Source: a virus
Length of the DNA stretch: 42,219 nt
Strand: one strand, 5' to 3'
IMG/VR virus record: IMGVR_UViG_3300047201_000036
Coordinates: 1 to 42,219 of that record
Made by a program: the position numbers and the translations under genes. Numbering within the stretch: the first letter of the stretch is position 1; each line of letters begins with the position of its first letter. Of this stretch, positions 30,416 to 36,858 are shown piece after piece. The notes beneath the pieces are model-generated. The model was not told where the DNA came from, did no database searches, and was given only the letters and a program-made list of their open reading frames with translations.

Positions 30416-31208
30416 ACGATTCACTGATACCCAGAAATATCATAAAACCTTTATAAGGGGCTTACAAGGGGCTTATAAGCTCCTTTGGGATTTTCTTTAT
30501 TGCGAATGCGATCATGCAGGAATATGGATAGTTGACTTTGAGATCGCTCAGATATTATTGGGTAAAGATATGCCTATTGATAAGGAAAACGCCCTTAAAT
30601 ATTTTAACGAAAAAGAGCAAAAGGTTGTTGAAATCGATTCTGGCAAAAAATGGTTTATCCCCTCTTTTATTGAGTTCCAATATGGGGAACTTAATCCTGA
30701 AAATCGTGCCCATAAGTCTGTTATTTTAATCTTAAAAAAATATAATCTCTATAATGACAAGAAGGGGCTTACAAGCCCCTTACAAGGGTATAAGGATAAA
30801 GATATGGATATGGATAAAGATAAGGTTAAGGATAAAGACAAAGATAAAGACCGGGAAAAAGAAAAAAATCCACTTCATACAAAATTAAAAATTCAATTCC
30901 TGGAATTTTATGAAAAGAAGAAAAATCTGCCTTATTCCTGGAGTGGTATTGATGGGAAACATCTTAATGAAATAATCAAGAAAATAAAGTTTGTGGGTAA
31001 AACTGAAGATTCACAACAAATAAGTGATACTTGGATTATTATTCTTGAAAAGAACCAGGATAAATGGATTAATGATAATCTCAGTGTGTCATTAATCAAT
31101 AGTAAGTTTAATGAGATAGTGGCAAAAATCAAAAAACAAGATAATTCAGATCTCAAATCCTATGCCCAACAATTAATAAAAGAAATGACAAATGAACAAA
31201 TTAGTTAA
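30408..31208 (+). CDS. Replication initiator / replisome organiser (DnaD- or lambda-O-like)
   Basis: 266 residues from the ATG at 30408. N-terminal residues 1-112 carry W-D-F-L-Y-C-E-C-D-H-A-G-I-W, V-D-F-E-I-A, K-W-F-I-P-S-F-I-E-F-Q-Y-G and L-N-P-E-N-R-A-H-K-S, the winged-helix pattern of phage replisome organisers. A linker of alternating Lys/Asp (about 129-150) follows, then a helical C-terminal domain. DNA repeats and an A-rich tract lie inside the gene at this linker. It probably binds the origin and recruits host helicase. Confidence 0.75.
   Translation: MAKRFTDTQKYHKTFIRGLQGAYKLLWDFLYCECDHAGIWIVDFEIAQILLGKDMPIDKENALKYFNEKEQKVVEIDSGKKWFIPSFIEFQYGELNPENRAHKSVILILKKYNLYNDKKGLTSPLQGYKDKDMDMDKDKVKDKDKDKDREKEKNPLHTKLKIQFLEFYEKKKNLPYSWSGIDGKHLNEIIKKIKFVGKTEDSQQISDTWIIILEKNQDKWINDNLSVSLINSKFNEIVAKIKKQDNSDLKSYAQQLIKEMTNEQIS
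30455..30480 (+). repeat. Initiator-gene repeats, cluster A (possible origin sites)
   Basis: AAGGGGCTTA occurs at 30455-30464 and 30466-30475, 11 bases apart. The second runs into the perfect palindrome GCTTATAAGC (30471-30480). The same 10-mer recurs at 30762 inside the same gene. Confidence 0.6.
30762..30855 (+). other. Candidate replication origin: inverted repeat plus A-rich tract
   Basis: AAGGGGCTTACAAGCCCCTT (30762-30781) is a perfect 9-bp inverted repeat around AC. It holds a third copy of the 10-mer found at 30455. From 30793 to about 30851 comes a run of GATAAAGA-type units, strongly A-rich on this strand. Repeats followed by an A+T-rich tract within the initiator gene resemble the lambda O origin arrangement. 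Confidence 0.6.
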
Positions 31209-31686
31209 AATCACATCAGAAGATGAATTTTTAAGTAAATACTCAATGAAAAACTGTTACCTGATTTTCAAAGATTGTGTAACCATTGAGCGTTGCATAC
31301 GTTCTGAATCTCCAAAATTAAGTTCAATGTATCGGGATTATTCAAGGGATTTTGTAGTTAAATATATCCAACTCTGGATTATCGGACTCAATGAGTTCCT
31401 GAATATTTCACGAAAAATGAACAGGCTTCAGATTGAGGAAACCGCCGAAATGATCTATGACTGTTTCTTCTTCCTGAACATTGCCGATCTGAATTTCTTC
31501 TTTCGTCAAATCAAATTGGGTAAATATGACCTGTATGAAAGCCTTGATGGGATTAAGTTGATGAACTGGATGAGCGAATATGCAAATGAACGTATGGAAA
31601 CCTCACTGAGTATCGGAGGCAGGAATAAAAGCGAATATATCGATCTGACTGAAACTTTACCGGAATCAAAAATGATAGGAAAATAA
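31192..31686 (+). CDS. Hypothetical replication-associated protein
   Basis: 164 residues, overlapping the initiator gene by 17 bases. Helical; Y-S-R-D-F-V-V-K-Y-I-Q-L-W-I, D-L-N-F-F-F-R-Q-I-K-L-G-K-Y-D-L-Y and L-M-N-W-M-S-E-Y-A-N-E-R recall small proteins that follow replication initiators in phages of the Bacteroidota. It may be a helicase loader partner, but no loader motif is visible. Confidence 0.6.
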   Translation: MNKLVKITSEDEFLSKYSMKNCYLIFKDCVTIERCIRSESPKLSSMYRDYSRDFVVKYIQLWIIGLNEFLNISRKMNRLQIEETAEMIYDCFFFLNIADLNFFFRQIKLGKYDLYESLDGIKLMNWMSEYANERMETSLSIGGRNKSEYIDLTETLPESKMIGK

Positions 31687-31693
31687 TAACCCA

Positions 31694-31948
31694 ATGGAAA
31701 AACACGAGCACGAAGTAGCCGATGAAATCCTGAACTCCCTTGTGGAGATGTGGAATGACAACAATCCAAAAAGCAAACTAAACGGTGACCTTTTGCCACT
31801 GATAAGAAATCATATCAGATACGCTTACGTTGCTGGCTGGGAAAAGCTAAGAAGACAAGTTGAAGATGTTCTGAAAGGCCAGAAGGCCACTAAGATTTCA
31901 CGTTACTATTTTTTAGCACGAATGGAATTTTTAGAACTAAAATCATGA
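31694..31948 (+). CDS. Hypothetical 84-residue protein
   Basis: Helical, with L-V-E-M-W-N-D-N-N-P and I-R-Y-A-Y-V-A-G-W-E-K-L-R-R. Its stop overlaps the next ATG. No family recognised. Confidence 0.55.
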   Translation: MEKHEHEVADEILNSLVEMWNDNNPKSKLNGDLLPLIRNHIRYAYVAGWEKLRRQVEDVLKGQKATKISRYYFLARMEFLELKS

Positions 31949-32115
31949 AACGAAGAAGAAAAAATCCACAAGAAGTAAATCCTTACGATTTAAGCGAACA
32001 TGGAGGATTTAGAAGGAGATGTCCTCATTGTGGAAAAGAAAAATATCCAAATAATCCAAATCCTTATGATGCCTCTCAATGGGGAGCAAGGCAATATTGT
32101 CATTGTTTTGATTAA
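31945..32115 (+). CDS. 56-residue zinc-ribbon microprotein
   Basis: ATGA overlap start. A basic N-terminus (K-R-R-R-K-N), C-P-H-C-G-K-E near residue 27 and Y-C-H-C-F at the end form a four-cysteine zinc site. Two similar N-P-Y-D segments repeat (residues 12 and 41). Role unknown. Confidence 0.6.
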   Translation: MKRRRKNPQEVNPYDLSEHGGFRRRCPHCGKEKYPNNPNPYDASQWGARQYCHCFD

Positions 32116-32132
32116 TTCTAAAATCTGAATCT

Positions 32133-32279
32133 ATGAGAACAATCCGCATTGACCCCAAAACAGTTCTTTTGATTCCTGACAGTAAGGAGCCAGAAGAAAC
32201 AAAGCAGAAGTTCCTGGAAAAGCTGAATGAGTCCAGGGAAAAGAGAATGAGAAGCAGGGTACCTTATTTAGCTGAATAA
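32133..32279 (+). CDS. 48-residue hypothetical protein
   Basis: ATG at 32133. Short beta start (I-R-I-D-P-K-T-V-L-L-I-P), then a charged helix (E-E-T-K-Q-K-F-L-E-K-L-N). No family recognised. Supported by open frame and spacing only. Confidence 0.5.
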   Translation: MRTIRIDPKTVLLIPDSKEPEETKQKFLEKLNESREKRMRSRVPYLAE

Positions 32280-32283
32280 TCTT

Positions 32284-32300
32284 CTCAGGAAACGCCTGAG
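32284..32300 (+). promoter_or_regulatory. Hairpin upstream of the exported lysin gene
   Basis: CTCAGG (32284-32289) and CCTGAG (32295-32300) form a perfect 6-bp stem around AAACG. No T run follows, so it is not an intrinsic terminator. It lies 25 bases before the lysin start and may affect mRNA stability or translation. Confidence 0.45.
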
Positions 32301-32324
32301 TCGTAATGTCAAACTGAAATTAAG

Positions 32325-32828
32325 ATGATGAAGAAAATGATAACAATTATCCTGTTGATATTGAGTTGTTTTATTTTGCAGGCTCCTGTTGAGGTGCAAG
32401 ATAAAATAAAATTGTACAATGACTTCCAGGATAGGAAATTTATAGAGAATATTTCAAATACAGAGTTCAGTTCAAAGAACCTACAAAGATTAATCAACAT
32501 ACTCTGCAAACATCCTGAGATAGTTTATAACCAGGCACGACTGGAAAGTAATGAATTTAAAAGCAGGCTATTTCTGGATTATAATAATCTATTCGGGATG
32601 AAAGTACCTTCAGTAAGGCAAACAACGGCAATAGGCGAGGCAATGGGACACGCTCAATACAGACATTGGAGCGAAAGTGTTTATGATTATATGCTTTACC
32701 AGCAATACTATGAGTCTTTAATTGGAGTGGATTTTAACTACATAGATTATTATTATTTTCTGAAGATGTATGGATATGCTCGCGATAAGCAATATGTTAA
32801 AAAACTAAAGAACTATGACAACAAATGA
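32325..32828 (+). CDS. Exported glucosaminidase-like peptidoglycan hydrolase
   Basis: 167 residues. Hydrophobic signal at residues 5-20 (I-T-I-I-L-L-I-L-S-C-F-I-L); Cys15 could be a lipidation site but the lipobox is imperfect. Then V-Y-N-Q-A-R-L-E-S-N-E-F-K-S (Glu74 as likely catalytic acid), Y-N-N-L-F-G-M-K and H-W-S-E-S-V-Y-D-Y, the pattern of bacterial glucosaminidases. It cleaves glycan strands after export, without a holin. It is far from the other lysis genes. Confidence 0.75.
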   Translation: MMKKMITIILLILSCFILQAPVEVQDKIKLYNDFQDRKFIENISNTEFSSKNLQRLINILCKHPEIVYNQARLESNEFKSRLFLDYNNLFGMKVPSVRQTTAIGEAMGHAQYRHWSESVYDYMLYQQYYESLIGVDFNYIDYYYFLKMYGYARDKQYVKKLKNYDNK

Positions 32829-33192
32829 AAAAATAGCTAACAAAAAAATTTCCAAATGGCTTGGGTATGAAACTTTTGAAATTAATGAAAATAATTCCTC
32901 ATTAAGTGTGATTCAAAACATTGGAACTGGTTTGTGTGCAAGAAGACCAGATGGGATATCGGTTAAACTTGATTTTCTCCATGACCGCAACCAGCAGAAA
33001 TGGATAATTGACGAACTGATAAAAAGAGGATATAGGATTCAAATAATCCACACCGAATATGGGACATCAGTTAATATCTGGCACAATGACGATCTGACGG
33101 AATATCATAAAACAAATGAAATGATTGATAATTCTGCATTTATTTCAGCCGTTGAACAATTAATTGATAAAGAAAATAAGGAGGAGAAATGA
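32815..33192 (+). CDS. Hypothetical protein, duplicated gene copy 1
   Basis: 125 residues, overlapping the lysin gene by 14 bases. Starts M-T-T-N-E, holds K-L-D-F-L-H-D-R-N-Q-Q-K-W-I-I-D in the centre and ends A-V-E-Q-L-I-D-K-E-N-K-E-E-K. All three segments recur in the gene at 33362. Between them the sequences differ. No family recognised. Confidence 0.65.
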   Translation: MTTNEKIANKKISKWLGYETFEINENNSSLSVIQNIGTGLCARRPDGISVKLDFLHDRNQQKWIIDELIKRGYRIQIIHTEYGTSVNIWHNDDLTEYHKTNEMIDNSAFISAVEQLIDKENKEEK

Positions 33193-33538
33193 AAACAATA
33201 AAACAGGCATTTGAAGCCGGCAAAGATTGTGGAATAAATGGAGCAAATACAGAAAATTGTGACTTTCGTTATTTCGCTACATGGGAATTAATCAATGCTC
33301 ATTCGGAAGGAGTAAAAGAGGGTAAGAAGATTGCATCTGATAGATTTAAAGAATAAAGACTATGACAACAAATGAAACAAAATCAATCGCAGAATGGTTG
33401 AAATTAGAGATATTCGAAGAGGAGCGATATATCTACAAAGTTGAAAGATATGACACTCACGAAAGGTTTGCAAAAACTAAAAAACTCATAAAACTTGACT
33501 TTCTCCATGACCGTAACCAGCAGAAATGGATAATTGAC
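32965..33538 (+). repeat. Near-identical DNA segments of the duplicated gene pair
   Basis: 32965-33012 and 33491-33538 match over 48 bases with two differences; 33151-33194 and 33680-33723 match over 44 bases with one difference. The intervening parts are much less similar. This patchwork suggests a duplication of about 530 bp followed by gene conversion or strong local constraint. Confidence 0.75.
33189..33356 (+). CDS. 55-residue hypothetical protein between the duplicated genes
   Basis: Starts in an ATGA overlap with copy 1. A-F-E-A-G-K-D-C-G-I-N-G-A-N near the start and G-V-K-E-G-K-K-I-A-S-D-R near the end. Helical. No family recognised. Confidence 0.55.
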   Translation: MKTIKQAFEAGKDCGINGANTENCDFRYFATWELINAHSEGVKEGKKIASDRFKE

Positions 33539-33721
33539 AAATTAAAAGAATTAGGATATACCATTGAAACAAATGAAAATAAAATAAGTAGTTATGTGGC
33601 TATATTTAATACTTATGTATCAATATATGAACATTATACTGGACATAAAGAATATGGAGGCGAGGCCCTCATCCAAGCAGTTGAACAATTAATTGATAAG
33701 GAAAATAAGGAGGAGAAATGA
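33362..33721 (+). CDS. Hypothetical protein, duplicated gene copy 2
   Basis: 119 residues. Shares the start (M-T-T-N-E), the central L-D-F-L-H-D-R-N-Q-Q-K-W-I-I-D and the last 14 residues with copy 1. The rest, including residues 18-35 and 65-95, is divergent. ATGA overlap with the next gene. Confidence 0.65.
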   Translation: MTTNETKSIAEWLKLEIFEEERYIYKVERYDTHERFAKTKKLIKLDFLHDRNQQKWIIDKLKELGYTIETNENKISSYVAIFNTYVSIYEHYTGHKEYGGEALIQAVEQLIDKENKEEK

Positions 33722-33996
33722 AACCAGAAGAACTTTATAAAAATCTAAAAGACCGGATAGTATTTTCTTGTCTGGCTAAAATTGTAGATGAGAATACTTT
33801 AAATGATAAGGAAAATGTTGAACTCATCCAGCAAGCCAAAAGCGAATGGTGCAAATTCCCCACTGAAAAGGAAATTGATAAAAAAAGAAAGGAGAAAATG
33901 GATATTTATTCTAATGATAGTTGGAATAGATATTCTGATGGATTCATGGATGCTATTTGTTGGATGAGAAATTATCTTAACACCCCCGAACCATGA
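33718..33996 (+). CDS. Hypothetical 92-residue protein
   Basis: Helical, with a G-F-M-D-A-I-C-W-M-R motif near the end. Similar in style to the small genes around it. Stop overlaps the next start. No family recognised. Confidence 0.55.
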   Translation: MKPEELYKNLKDRIVFSCLAKIVDENTLNDKENVELIQQAKSEWCKFPTEKEIDKKRKEKMDIYSNDSWNRYSDGFMDAICWMRNYLNTPEP

Positions 33997-34283
33997 TCCC
34001 CGCAAAAATAACAAATCTTAATCCGGTACAGGTGAGTTATACCAATATATTAAAACCAGATAAAAGTAAATGTTTTAGTAATGCTGAATATAGGAGAATG
34101 GTACATCATTATGAATTTTCTAAAGTAATTGCAGATGTGGAGAATGTAGGAAGGATACGGTTAGTTAAAGGATATTATTGGATTCAAACACCTGAGAAAT
34201 TATTATTTAAAGAATTATCACTCAATCAACAGGTATTTATCGAACCAACAACAGAAGGTAAATGCAGGATAATTAAATTATAA
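33993..34283 (+). CDS. Hypothetical 96-residue protein
   Basis: ATGA overlap start. Beta-rich second half (R-I-R-L-V-K-G-Y-Y-W-I-Q-T), first half with Y-R-R-M-V-H-H-Y. No family recognised. Confidence 0.55.
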   Translation: MIPAKITNLNPVQVSYTNILKPDKSKCFSNAEYRRMVHHYEFSKVIADVENVGRIRLVKGYYWIQTPEKLLFKELSLNQQVFIEPTTEGKCRIIKL

Positions 34284-34294
34284 TAATTAATAAA

Positions 34295-34384
34295 ATGAAA
34301 ATAATAATCGGAATGTTCATTGTCTTAATAGCAATATCAATAGCAATTGCAGTAATTGAATTCATTTATAAAAAATTGAGATGA
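34295..34384 (+). CDS. 29-residue membrane peptide
   Basis: ATG at 34295, TGA at 34382-34384 overlapping the next ATG. Almost wholly hydrophobic (I-I-I-G-M-F-I-V-L-I-A-I-S-I-A-I-A-V) with a basic end (Y-K-K-L-R). The overlap with the next gene supports translation. Role unknown. Confidence 0.5.
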   Translation: MKIIIGMFIVLIAISIAIAVIEFIYKKLR

Positions 34385-34602
34385 GACGTGAATTTGAACA
34401 ATTCATGAAGCAAAGAGGTGCATGGGATTTATTTACTGGGAACCTGAGGAAAGATATTGACACATTTTTCAATGAAAACGACCCATGTGATTACCTGGCG
34501 GCGGCATTTGTCTGGAAATATTCTCCTGAAGGTCCTGATTTCTGGATCAGATTGCAAGATAAGTGGGATGAAGAAATAAGAAATGATTCGCAAAGAAATT
34601 GA
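34381..34602 (+). CDS. Hypothetical 73-residue protein
   Basis: ATGA overlap start. F-E-Q-F-M-K-Q-R-G-A-W-D-L-F and A-A-A-F-V-W..F-W-I-R-L-Q-D-K-W are patterns I have seen in small phage proteins of unknown role. It overlaps the following gene by 20 bases. Confidence 0.55.
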   Translation: MRREFEQFMKQRGAWDLFTGNLRKDIDTFFNENDPCDYLAAAFVWKYSPEGPDFWIRLQDKWDEEIRNDSQRN

Positions 34603-34789
34603 ACAATATATCGGCCAGACGGTGAAGGTCCAGTATATAAACCTGGCAGGCAAAACAAATGAGCAGATAATGATATTGGAAACAATCTCATTAAAGAAGG
34701 CGCATTTTCTGCTATACGATGCAGAGGAGGACATTGAGGTCAGCATACGATTTGAGAATATGATTAAGATTGAATATAACTTAGAATGA
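34583..34789 (+). CDS. Hypothetical 68-residue protein
   Basis: Beta-rich small protein (I-G-Q-T-V-K-V-Q-Y-I-N, then I-E-V-S-I-R-F-E-N-M-I-K-I-E-Y). The stop lies inside the palindrome at 34781-34795. No family recognised. Confidence 0.55.
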   Translation: MIRKEIEQYIGQTVKVQYINLAGKTNEQIMILETISLKKAHFLLYDAEEDIEVSIRFENMIKIEYNLE

Positions 34790-34795
34790 TTCTAA
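34781..34795 (+). promoter_or_regulatory. 15-bp palindrome TTAGAATGATTCTAA, operator candidate
   Basis: Perfect 7-1-7 palindrome directly before the methyltransferase start at 34796. The same 15-mer, in the other orientation, lies at 36509-36523 in the leader of the packaging genes. Two copies in functional places suggest a shared regulator. Confidence 0.5.
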
Positions 34796-35638
34796 ATGGA
34801 CAAAATTGTTTTATTAGATACCGACCTTCTGCAGAAAAAAGAACTATTTAAAGAGGTCACTTATTGGAAAAACCTTTTGGGATTAAAGATTGGGTGGCAT
34901 TATATTCTTGATCTTATCTGGCAACTTGAGAGGATAGAGGCTTTAAATTTGCCCAAAGGAGCGCTTATACTTGACGCAGGGGCGGGATATGGACTTCTAC
35001 AATACATCTTGGCAGCAAGAGGATTTAATGTTATCTCAGTTGATTTCAGGCCCCGCAAACTTCCCTGGCCGATGAAGTGGATATTTCCCATGTTTTTAGA
35101 ACACGCTGAATTTAAAGATCCCTATATTGAGTTTATCAAAAAAAACGGGGCTAAATGGTATATGAAAATCCCCTTTGAGATTAAAAGGATTCTCTTTAAT
35201 TATAATGTCAGGATAATACCCCACTTCTTTAAGAGATACAACAGTATATTATTCTACCAAGCGAATTTTAAAGATATGGACTTGATTGATGACGGCTTTA
35301 TTGATGCTATTGTTTCAACGTCGGCAATAGAACATATCAGGGATATTGAAGATATTAAGATCGCATTAAAAGAATTTAAGCGGGTACTGAAACCAGGAAG
35401 GCCAATGATTATAACTACAAGCGCCGCTAAGGAAACTTTTTATATGGAATCAACCCATGGGTGGTGCTTTTCACGGGATGAAATCAGAAGACTTTTTGAT
35501 ATTAAATGGTATATAACCAATTTCGATAGTTATGTTCAGATTTATTTGAATGTGACTAAAGAGTTTGCGAAGGAAATTAAAAAGCGTTTCGGCAATCCAA
35601 CACCGGGATATATTGCAGTAGGAGTTGAAAAATGGTAA
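34796..35638 (+). CDS. Class I SAM-dependent methyltransferase
   Basis: 280 residues. Motif I L-I-L-D-A-G-A-G-Y-G-L-L (about 57-68), motif II V-I-S-V-D-F-R (about 78), and a late I-D-A-I-V-S-T-S-A-I-E-H-I (Methyltransf_11 style). An insertion between motifs II and IV is long and aromatic. There is no DNA-methylase N/DPPY motif, so the substrate is more likely a small molecule, glycan or lipid. It could act with the glycosyltransferase on a surface or virion glycan. Confidence 0.8.
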   Translation: MDKIVLLDTDLLQKKELFKEVTYWKNLLGLKIGWHYILDLIWQLERIEALNLPKGALILDAGAGYGLLQYILAARGFNVISVDFRPRKLPWPMKWIFPMFLEHAEFKDPYIEFIKKNGAKWYMKIPFEIKRILFNYNVRIIPHFFKRYNSILFYQANFKDMDLIDDGFIDAIVSTSAIEHIRDIEDIKIALKEFKRVLKPGRPMIITTSAAKETFYMESTHGWCFSRDEIRRLFDIKWYITNFDSYVQIYLNVTKEFAKEIKKRFGNPTPGYIAVGVEKW

Positions 35639-35739
35639 TGATAATATTACAGATTGCAACATGGATATTTATTTGTTTATTAATAGATCAGAATGAAAAT
35701 ACGCATCTGGACAGCCTTGAAATGGGCAATAAAAAGTAA
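35638..35739 (+). CDS. 33-residue membrane peptide
   Basis: ATG at 35638 (TAATG junction; an in-frame ATG at 35632 is also possible). Hydrophobic start (I-I-L-Q-I-A-T-W-I-F-I-C-L-L-I), polar end. It runs into the 68-bp repeat. Support is modest. Confidence 0.4.
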   Translation: MIILQIATWIFICLLIDQNENTHLDSLEMGNKK

Positions 35740-35799
35740 GTGGAATTATATAAAATATCTGCTTAAAATTAAGTAACTTTATAAGAAAAATTATGAAAA
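35732..35799 (+). repeat. 68-bp exact direct repeat, copy 1
   Basis: Identical to 35975-36042, 243 bases downstream. It runs from AAAAGTAAGTGGAATTATAT to TTATGAAAA, so it carries the leader and start codon of the gene at 35793. Confidence 0.9.
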
Positions 35800-35933
35800 C
35801 CAAAAAAGAAGAATTGATTGAACGCATAAAAGCATTTAATACTGGTAGAATTAATTACTTGAATAGCGTGGGTAAAAAAATGCCTAAGTTTTATATAGTA
35901 TTTGAAGATGAATTTAATGAACTAATAAAATGA
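35793..35933 (+). CDS. 46-residue hypothetical protein within the repeat unit
   Basis: Start codon is inside repeat copy 1. K-T-K-K-E-E-L-I-E-R-I-K, then F-Y-I-V-F-E-D-E-F-N. A 13-codon frame (35930-35971) follows in an ATGA overlap and may be a truncated gene. No family recognised. Confidence 0.55.
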   Translation: MKTKKEELIERIKAFNTGRINYLNSVGKKMPKFYIVFEDEFNELIK

Positions 35934-35974
35934 AAGCAAAAGAAATAAAAAAGATCATCCTAAAAAATTAAAAT

Positions 35975-36042
35975 AAAAGTAAGTGGAATTATATAAAATA
36001 TCTGCTTAAAATTAAGTAACTTTATAAGAAAAATTATGAAAA
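35975..36042 (+). repeat. 68-bp exact direct repeat, copy 2
   Basis: Identical to 35732-35799. It supplies the leader and the first codons of the gene at 36036, so two different small genes now share one 5' region. This fits a recent duplication or module insertion. Confidence 0.9.
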
Positions 36043-36212
36043 GATTAGTAATGAAAATTGAGATCATAATAGATACCAAAGATGGAATTAATTCATCAAT
36101 AATAAAAGAATTTAAAAAAGATAGACATATATTGATAAAAACAAAAAGTGGGCAAACGATTTTAGCTGGAGTTATTGACGCCCATTTGGATAGTTATTCT
36201 CCAAATCTATAA
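36036..36212 (+). CDS. 58-residue hypothetical protein
   Basis: Start lies in repeat copy 2. I-E-I-I-I-D-T-K-D-G, then F-K-K-D-R-H-I-L-I-K-T-K-S-G. Alpha/beta. No family recognised. Confidence 0.55.
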   Translation: MKRLVMKIEIIIDTKDGINSSIIKEFKKDRHILIKTKSGQTILAGVIDAHLDSYSPNL

Positions 36213-36213
36213 T

Positions 36214-36405
36214 ATGATACGCAAATATAAACGACTAAAAAAGGAAACGTTTCTCAAATTATTATCCATACTTCATTGTAACGTGAAGTATTATGGGGGA
36301 TTTATTAATAAAATTGATCCTGAGAAATTAGACGAGAATGGATATTATAATGTTAAAATTGAAACATTACCACATCCCAGATATATTAAAATAATCACTC
36401 TTTAA
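36214..36405 (+). CDS. 63-residue hypothetical protein
   Basis: Start at the ATG at 36214, just after the previous stop. Basic start (M-I-R-K-Y-K-R-L-K-K), then Y-Y-G-G-F-I-N-K-I-D. Last gene before the packaging-module leader. No family recognised. Confidence 0.55.
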   Translation: MIRKYKRLKKETFLKLLSILHCNVKYYGGFINKIDPEKLDENGYYNVKIETLPHPRYIKIITL

Positions 36406-36507
36406 TCCTCCTATTCTTATTCAGTCTAAATCTTGTTAATAACTTTCTATTCGGAATTATTCTAATTTAAGATTAATTTAGTATTATTACATCTACTTTT
36501 AGAGTAA

Positions 36508-36524
36508 TTTAGAATCATTCTAAA
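36508..36524 (+). promoter_or_regulatory. 17-bp palindrome TTTAGAATCATTCTAAA, operator candidate
   Basis: Perfect 8-1-8 palindrome in the non-coding leader between the early and packaging genes. Its 15-base core is the reverse complement of the site at 34781. Half-sites (ATTCTAA near 36460, TTAGAG near 36499) flank it, as in multi-site operators. Confidence 0.55.
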
Positions 36525-36532
36525 TAGTTGTT

Positions 36533-36563
36533 CCCGCCTACTATAAAAAGGCAAGGGTTTTTT
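36533..36563 (+). terminator. Intrinsic terminator
   Basis: CCC-GCCT (36533-36539) pairs with AGGC-AA-GGG (36549-36557), with a two-base bulge, followed by six T. Ends the transcript of the small-gene region. A partial copy of the 37-bp repeat (ACAGTAC-GAAATAT) starts right after the T run. Confidence 0.7.
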
Positions 36564-36858
36564 GACAGTACGAAATATGAAGAAACAAGTGCAGATAGTT
36601 TCCAGTTTGTATTCTGTGACCAGGATAATTTTTTGTCTGAAAAATCTTCATCCGTTATGGGTGCGGCCGTTTCTGATGTCTGAATTACTATTTCTTTAAT
36701 TTAAGATTAGTGATTAACCCAATATCCTGGGATGTAAACTGAGGATCAAAATACATGCAATTATCTAACTATGAATTTATCTAATTATATAAATAGTTTC
36801 ATATGTTCATATGTAGATTCTTGCATATGTTAAAACATCAGAGATAAAACAGAGAAAA
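36564..36858 (+). other. Non-coding leader before the terminase genes with iterated motifs
   Basis: About 295 bases without a gene. TTATCTAACTAT (36761-36772) and TTATCTAATTAT (36777-36788) repeat 16 bases apart. CATATGT occurs at 36800, 36808 and 36824, spaced by 8 and 16 bases. ATGTT-AA-AACAT forms an inverted repeat from 36827. Such iterated sites next to the small terminase gene are good candidates for the packaging start (pac or cos). No clear promoter box is seen. Confidence 0.5.

Noticed and set aside
30784-30860. Tandem GATAAAGA units as a CRISPR-like or satellite array
   Set aside because: Units are short and irregular with no spacers. They encode a Lys/Asp linker and are better read as linker plus origin A-rich tract.
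32284-32300. CTCAGG/CCTGAG hairpin as a terminator
   Set aside because: No T run follows; kept only as a possible regulatory hairpin.
35930-35971. 13-codon frame between the 68-bp repeats
   Set aside because: Too short to support as a gene; noted as a possible truncated remnant.
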